A stretch of DNA of 64,000 bases from Tipula vernalis (lineage: Eukaryota; Arthropoda; Insecta; Diptera; Tipulidae). Shown piece by piece: positions 57,408 through 64,000 of this stretch (position 1 is the first letter of the stretch; the number at the start of each line of letters is the position of its first letter). Under the pieces are notes generated by a model. That model searched no databases, was not told the origin of the DNA, and was given only the letters and a program-made list of their open reading frames with translations. Made by a program: the position numbers and the translations under genes. Where the stretch lies: positions 146,312,091 through 146,376,090 of the forward strand of contig OY282560.1 in the NCBI GenBank assembly GCA_958295665.1, read 5' to 3'.

Positions 57408-58448
57408 AGCTCGCGTTCCAGTTTGGGGGACCAGGAATATTGAACCCGAACCTAGAACAACGACTTACTTCAGTAGCTAAGTTACCCAAGCCACTCCTAG
57501 AAGCAAGTCGAGTCAGGAACGAGTCCTCACCTGATCATCGCAGAACCCCGATCCAATCATCCCTTACGTGTCGCACGTTGCCGTGAACGACACTCTCGTA
57601 AAGGATGATGGGCGAACTGGATCGTCCGCTGTGCGTAACGCCTCCCCCATCACGCACACAGAAATTTATCCATGGTGTCCTTCACCCGCAGCTAGATGTC
57701 CGGCTTAACTCAGTCCCGAGGGAGTAGGTGGATTTGGTGAAGGCCCAACCACAGATTACATTGCTGCCGTCATGGATTCCCGTTGCACAACACTTTACCT
57801 ACCTAGCTCGCACATTCCCACGATGACTCTCACATTTCCGCACAAATTAACAACACATAATTACTTTATTACGTTATAACTGGTACTAATTTTTATTGAA
57901 CATAAGGAATGGTTAACAAAGAAAAAATACCCCTCGTATTCGAGACTCGATATCTTCGTCCCGATGAAGAGCTGAAACACCCGGGCACGGTGCGAACCAC
58001 GGAAACTGAGGATCTGCGGATTTGAGCTCACACCCGTCGATCCCTAGAAGTATACAACCAAAAAAAAAGAAAATATGCTGCGCCACCAGCTGATGTTAGT
58101 GAATTATTTGTTTTGGTCGGTGCTGTTGTTGTTGTTTGCGAAGTTGTGACAGGTAGGTGTAATTGCAAAATTTTGGTAATTAAAAGCCGAATCTATAGGT
58201 TTTGGGTTAATTTTATGTTTATTTTTTTTTGTTTTCTCAGAAACTACAAGTGAAAGAAAAGGACCTGATGGGTTGGATTACGATTTGTCAGATAAGTATT
58301 ATGAAATATTAAACGAACTTGTAATGAGATTTTTCTTTTTTTCTTTGACAGATACGGTACGCGAAATATACATACGGTGCGCAAAGCAACCCAAAAAAAA
58401 AATTGTAAACACCAAAAAAAAATTTAAAAATAAAGAAAATTTGAAATT
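57408..58448. other. GC-richer unidentified block within a LINE
   Basis: 57410-58060 is clearly richer in G and C than the window and contains no frame I recognise on either strand. Motifs such as GGTGCGAACC near 57989 are loosely like a tRNA B box but no paired A box was found. 58060-58448 is AT-rich. The block lies between two halves of a LINE, so it is probably an inserted element. Confidence 0.5.
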
Positions 58449-58985
58449 TTAGAGAAAATGAGTGTTTGTTTTATTCCGACCCAACGAAGATGCCTCGCAT
58501 CGTAACACAGTTTCAATTCTGTTTGAATGTGATTCGTGGAACGTGGACCATATGACTGTCGCGTACTCAAACTGTGAACAAACAAATGAAGTGTACAATG
58601 ACTTGAAAGTTAATGTGTCGTGAAAATCCTTTGAATTTCGTTTAATAAATCCCAACATCGAAAAGGCTTTGTTAACAACCGCACCGACGTGATAATTAAA
58701 CGTTAAATCCGAGCTCAATTCAGTAACCACATTAACCCTCTTTAATCGCACGTCATTTAGAATATAGTCTAAAACTATTGGAGACTTAGACTTAGAATAG
58801 GTGATTACGTGACAACTGCAAAGTGTGTTCAGTTCCCGCTGAAAGTTCGCATGAGATGTTCGCGTATATTTTCATGTCGTCAGCAAATAAAATACAGTCT
58901 GCGAATTTGAAACAATCCACAACATTGTTAATGAACAATAAAAATAATAGTGGACCCAAGTGACTACCTTGAGGCACCCCAGATG
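58449..58985 (-). pseudogene. LINE reverse transcriptase fragment
   Basis: Minus strand: P-Q-G-S-H-L-G-P-L-L-F-L-L-F near 58975-58935, then I-L-F-A-D-D-M-K near 58890 with the catalytic Asp pair intact. A frame change follows near 58790 and the thumb region S-S-D-L-T-F-N-Y-H continues to V-I-W-S-T-F. Related to the split LINE at 46078/49433. The N-terminal parts are absent. Confidence 0.85.
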
Positions 58986-59049
58986 TTGCAATAAAACATT
59001 ATATTCAGTTTACTGAACTTATTCATTAAAATTTAGTGATTAAGTTTAT

Positions 59050-59420
59050 CGAACAACATTAAGTTTATCGCCAGCACTATGTACCCAGCGGATGTCATTA
59101 TGACTTGCTTCGACAATTAAATAGCCTGGAGAACAATGAAGTTCAATTATCCAATATGGATAGATCAACCCTTTCGCAGAAAACCGTACTTGAAAATCTA
59201 CGTAAAGCTCATACTCAGCATTCTAACCGGTACAACCTCCGAAGTCGTCATCGTCAATTCTGTGCTGGACAAAAAGTATTTGCCCGAAACTTTTGTCAAA
59301 GTGAGGCAACTCAAAAGTTTTCGGCAAAGCTCGCACCGAAATTCAAAAAAGCTTTCTTTAAGGAACCTGTGGGTAACGTCAATTTTAAGCTACTTAATAT
59401 GAAAGATCTGAAAACGTAAA
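59050..59420 (+). pseudogene. pol: LTR-retrotransposon integrase C-terminal fragment
   Basis: The frame from ~59075 through stop 59417-59419 has S-N-R-Y-N-L-R-S-R-H, then F-C-A-G-Q-K-V-F-A-R-N-F, F-S-A-K-L-A-P-K-F-K-K-A and G-N-V-N-F-K-L. This is the tail of Ty3/mdg4-type integrases that precedes the 3' end. No catalytic core remains. 59470-59540 has a short GC-richer block (GGGATGTGGGACGTCCCCAC) that may be part of the element's 3' region. It is a different lineage from the 10.7-22.5 kb element. Confidence 0.7.
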
Positions 59421-61905
59421 ACCTTGGCATATTTTAAAAACTCACAACGCTTCATAATTATGCTAATGCCCGTCTTTGAGACATCTCTCATGGGATGTGG
59501 GACGTCCCCACGATTTGTGGCGATAGCCACATTAAAATTAAGACAGTTTTCCTAACCACCAAAGTGGTACAATGCTTCCTTTTCAATGTACCTACTATGG
59601 TATTTAATTACCGATGATTGGTAATTAGAATATATGTATTGGTAAACGGTCCGGAAGAAAAAATTTGGTAGAAAATTGAAGAAAAAATTATAATAGGTAG
59701 TCGTTGAATGACCAGGACAAAAGGTCAGACAAAAATATAAAAATTTTAATAAAATTGAGTGATCATAAAATGAAATGAAATCAAGTAAAAATTTGCATTT
59801 GCTTTGCATAAAATAAAATTAGTTAATTGAGTTTTGATAGTGTAGAATTAGTTAATTAAATTATAGTAGAACGTAAATAAGCAATGATTACACATATTCG
59901 GTAATTATTTTATGAACTAATAAGTGATAAAGATTAATTTAAGTTATCCATATGGGTATGACAAAAGTTAACATTAGTGTTAAGTAAAAATGCCGTTTCG
60001 TCCTTGTAAAAGATGAAAAACAATGGGGCCGTTAAAAATTTGTTTGAGTGACGTCGAATGAAATCATTCATTTTTTGAGTGATAAAACTTTGGTATTTAA
60101 ATATATAATAACCAAACCAATTAATACTGAGATAGGTTAAATTACAAGTGCGGAAAACCCTACCCCATTTCCCTGAGTCTTAGCCGGGATAAACTGACCG
60201 CCCGAAGCTCTGCCTGCATAAATTTCTGTGGACTTGCTAACTTTAGTTAGTAACGTTATAATATGTATATGAATTTAGAATGTTAGGATTAGTATTCAAA
60301 TTAGTATTTAAAATATTAGAATTTAATGTGTTGATTGAAATTAGATTGATACTTTGCTGTGAGCTCCAGCAAAATTCAGTGATATTGAAATTTGACATTT
60401 GCGTTTGAAATGGGATTCTAAAATAATTTTTGTATAAAGTTCTGGAATATGGCCAAGTATGATGGAACTTGTCTATTCCTTAACCGATTATGATGAAATT
60501 TGACATGTGCATTGGAAATGGGATTTTAGATAAAGATATGAAAAGAATGAGATAAAAATTACATACACACATAATTATAAAAGAAACAAATTTTTCAAAT
60601 TGACATACTAAAAACGTACGTGACTCGCGGTACCGACAGGGATTACTAATAGGGATTGCAATAAAATTTTATTTATTTATTTTTAGCTTCAGTTTATCTT
60701 TCAGTGATTAAGATGACTTTGAGCTTTTACTCAAGTTGGTTGTTTCTGGCTTGGAATAAGTATTTTTGGTTAAAATGTATTTTGTTTCGATGATTTTGTT
60801 AGGCCAATCATTGAAGCAAAATGTCAATAAATACTGTTGTGTCTTGGCCGCAGATTTTTTTGGATCTACTTTTAAAGGATGATTAGACAGGTTCACATTA
60901 AAAAATTTGATTATTTGGAAACTTTTAAGCATGTATATATGTGTATGTATTGTAACATGCCATCGCGCTTTACGCATATAATCTGTATATAACGTATAAT
61001 ACTAACGTGGTAACATGTCATTACGTTATTTAAATTGCAATAGAATAATTTTTTTTTGAAACAGGTAGCTTAAGTATAACGCTCTCAAAATTTACATAAT
61101 GTCTGTTATTGTTAATATATACATAGGAATTTGGATAAGTTGAGGTTTTCCTGTATGCCGAATAGCGGTAGTAACTTGTAATATGATATTATTTAACCGA
61201 AAGTCTTGGGCATTTAAAATTGAGATTCTCTAGTGATAACATCGAGTAAATAAAACTAAAATAAAAAAATAAAAATCATTCTCCTCTTTTAATATCCATA
61301 TATATTAGTGTTAAGAGGCAGAATAAAATTGCGAAAAACTAAGACCGCATAAGAAAATCTTTATCAAACAAATAGTGTGGGATACATAAAATCACATCAA
61401 TTATTTAAGTAGGCTTAGAACCGGCTTTCAAATATAAAGCACGCAAGGTTGTAATATCCGATAGGTAAGGTGCGTACGCATAACACAAATTACGAAGCGA
61501 TAAACAAAAACCCATCGCATAGCTGCACTAACGGGAGTATACGACCTGCGTAGTTTGTTTGCGGAGTTTTTTTTATTGTGCTGATGCTGCATTTTCCAAC
61601 GGGGATACAGACATATATATCATAGAGGATGTTACACCGGTTCCAAATTTAGTTGCGAATTTGCATTAATTACCATAGCAGTGCGTTATTTGGCCAATTT
61701 CCAGAAGCCATTTTGTCTATTTGTGTTATTAATTTTGTTAACTTTTTGATAGTTAGTTATTTATTTAAATTAGTGGTTCTTTTGTTTGTTATTATTAATA
61801 TTAGTAAATAGACTACTTAGTGCGAAGTGAATATTTTATAGGGGTGAATATATGTACATACTTACCTACATACATTCGGGGCAAGCATTTTTTTTAGCTT
61901 TCCTA
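59421..61905. other. Non-coding DNA
   Basis: About 2.5 kb of AT-rich sequence; frames such as 60977-60708 (-) show no family resemblance. 61490-61640 is less AT-rich and might be a transcript leader. No RNA gene seen. Confidence 0.5.
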
Positions 61906-61956
61906 ATGCCGTTTTGGAGGGACACCTTGAGCGCTCGAGAACTCCGACCAAAAGTG
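61906..61956 (+). CDS. Candidate first coding exon of a host gene (17 codons)
   Basis: An ATG at 61906 opens 17 codons with varied composition (M-P-F-W-R-D-T-L-S-A-R-E-L-R-P-K-V), ending directly at a strong donor GTAAGT. A second exon-like stretch at 62322-62374 has a CCCAG acceptor and GTATGT donor, but its open frame does not fit the phase of this exon. I do not recognise the protein. Confidence 0.25.
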
Positions 61957-64000
61957 GTAAGTTTTCCATAATTTTTTTTATTTATTTACGCTTCTTTTCT
62001 CATATTCACCAGAGATAAACTATTCATTTCTCAAAATTTTGGATATTTAGAGTTTAATTATATTTATACAAAGTTTAATCTTTTTAAGATATTGATAATG
62101 GTTGTAGTTAATGTGTGAAAAATATAATTAAAAAAAAAAAAATGTATTAATTTTTTTTTGATTGTGATCCATCGTGATTGAAACTTTGACGCTCGTGACT
62201 TCCACCTTGCTAAACTATATGAAGTTTTATTTCAGTTTTGTGATTTTTGTTTAGTTAATTTGGGAATACATTTTTGATTAGTAAAGCACACAGTTAATTG
62301 TTTGTACGTTGTCAAATCCTCCCAGCCGACGTGGAGACTATCCTATTAGAAGTGTGCGAAGACAAGAACGTTACAGTATGTATATAACAAATTTTCCCAT
62401 CGTATTTCTAGTTGAATTTCACATCGATTTCTCGACCAAATTTTTGTTTTTCGATAAATTTTGGGGTACAGAATATTATCGTAGACATATATCAAATTAC
62501 TCCAAGTTTCGGTATAACAATTAGTAGATCACAAGCGTTTTACTGAAGCCTTACAGTTTGTTGTAAAATCGTATCACCTCTCATATCGCGTTTAACTAGT
62601 CTGAAAATTCATTTTATGAAGTATATTTTCGGTACAGTACTTTGATCACGGGGCACGTCAAGTTAAATTAATATCATCTGCTCGGGGCTATAGGCGTGAT
62701 AATTTTACAATAATTGAACATATTAACGAATTAGTTAAACAACAGTATTTAACATATTTTCCCAATTGAATTAAAATTTTAATTAAATTTTACTTAAAGT
62801 TGTCCCTGAGTGAATAATTGAAAAATGCAGGACCAAATGTGTTTACACGCGTTAAACAATAATCTTATCAAACAACCACCCCCTTACGGTTAATATTATT
62901 AATTTTCGTATTATGCGGTAAAAGGCGCCGTTTGGTAGTGTCGAGCAAATCTATAGAGGCGATAATTGATCCGCGCTTAATTATAAATAAGAAATAACCA
63001 ATGCATAAATAAAGATTCTAAATTTTCCATTTCTCGAGCTGCCACATAACAATAATAATTAGCATAATGTATTTATTTTTATAATTAATTAAATCATAAT
63101 TTCCATAATACTATAGCATATAAAATAATGTCATGTCGTTATAATTTTAGCAGACCTCCTTATTTGTATATTCCGATTTTATTTGAAACATTCTCTCTAT
63201 AATTTGGAAAATGCAAACTAAAATGTAGACAATTTTTCAATTTGTGGATGAAATAACATTCTACCATTTCATCTAACTAACACTCTGTCTGTACATGATT
63301 ATTTTGGTTTTTGCTATTTAGTATTTTTTTTTTTTTTTGTTTTCTGTTTTGGTTCAACAAATTGACATCAAACATGGAAATTAGAGATAAAAACAAAAAT
63401 GAACTGGAAAAAAATTTAAATTAAATTCTAAAGGGTTGGATTTTTAAGCTTTTTAATTAACGAAAAACGGAAATTACATGTTTTTTTTGGAAAATTGAAT
63501 TTTACTAAATTTTTCTGAATGTTGTACATACCATTTTAATTTCGAAACATGGTCATTTTAAAATTACACATATATTTGAAAATGTATTTATTTATTTTTT
63601 TTTGTTGTTGTTGTTTTGGCAATAATTTAAATATGTACGAAATTGTTTATTTCCGGTTTTCCTGTTTTCTTCATTACTCCAACTGTGATGTATGTGTACT
63701 ATAGGAAATTACACCAAAGTGTTTTGTTTACATGACCTGTAGAATTAATAATAATTAACAGGAATCGATTAAAAAAAATATTTTGGTTTTGGTTTGATGT
63801 GATAAGTTTTGTATCTTAGTTTCCAATCATTTATCATCCTGCGTTATTTTTCTTGATGTACAATACACCAAAATTCAATCCACCGAAAAAAATATGTTTC
63901 TATGTACATATGTATATATTTTATTTATTTATTTTAATGTCAACAAAATGAAAATGAAATAAAAACCCCCCAAAAAAAAAAACAAAACAGGAAAATTTAA
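61957..64000. other. Non-coding AT-rich end of window
   Basis: Apart from the exon-like stretch at 62322-62374 nothing can be supported. If the 61906 exon is real this is the start of a long first intron, as is common in fly genes. Confidence 0.45.

Noticed and set aside
57960..58050. Possible tRNA or SINE promoter (GGTGCGAACC)
   Set aside because: Only a loose B-box match; no A box at the right distance and no cloverleaf that I can build.

Overview
The window is AT-rich, repeat-rich nuclear DNA of a higher fly (Diptera, probably a calyptrate or related brachyceran). This rests on the mix of mariner, Jockey and LOA/R1-like LINEs, Helitron and env-bearing Ty3/mdg4 retroelements, on short introns of about 57-72 bp, and on abundant ACATA/GTATGT simple sequence. 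I found no confidently recognisable host protein gene. Almost everything that can be named is a transposable element or its debris, set in non-coding AT-rich DNA.

Layout. 1-10.1 kb is non-coding DNA with a foldback-like array of ~170-bp repeats, two decayed LINE fragments and a 715-bp MITE. 10,723-22,451 is a nearly intact, young LTR element of the errantivirus type: ~1.03-kb LTRs that differ at only four substitutions by eye, a 4-bp target duplication, gag with three CCHC knuckles, a textbook -1 frameshift signal, an in-frame 12-copy 57-bp repeat, pol with one late stop codon, a small basic ORF, and a baculovirus-F-like env. 22.7-36 kb holds decayed mariner-like and Helitron pieces, long palindromes, foldback-like arrays of ~16-bp motifs, an 8-bp microsatellite, a 1.7-kb degenerate AT repeat and a nested palindromic MITE. 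35.6-39.6 kb holds copia-like gag debris, a 0.5-kb direct repeat and a mariner fragment.

40.6-49.6 kb is the most informative nest. Two different DNA transposons have transposase remains of one superfamily, marked by an S/C-D-x-C-(x)-G-Q-N-K-N block, a CxxC finger and a G-H-(T/S) block. Each has about 30-bp terminal inverted repeats and clustered subterminal copies of its own short motif. One (40,666-45,230) carries a young LINE with a perfect 5' palindrome inside it. The other (46,180-49,432) splits an older LINE whose two halves can be read on either side. 52.5-54.8 kb repeats the theme: a 1.57-kb element with ~30-bp inverted repeats and a 9-10 bp target duplication splits a LOA/R1-type LINE endonuclease.

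55.4-59.5 kb has a CATACC-type minisatellite, a second mariner fragment, a LINE split by a GC-richer unidentified 1-kb block, and an LTR-element integrase tail. 59.5-64 kb is non-coding, with one weak candidate first exon near 61.9 kb. The best candidates for something undescribed are the errantivirus-like element with its repeat-bearing gag-pol linker, and the pair of GQNKN transposons together with the foldback-like arrays.
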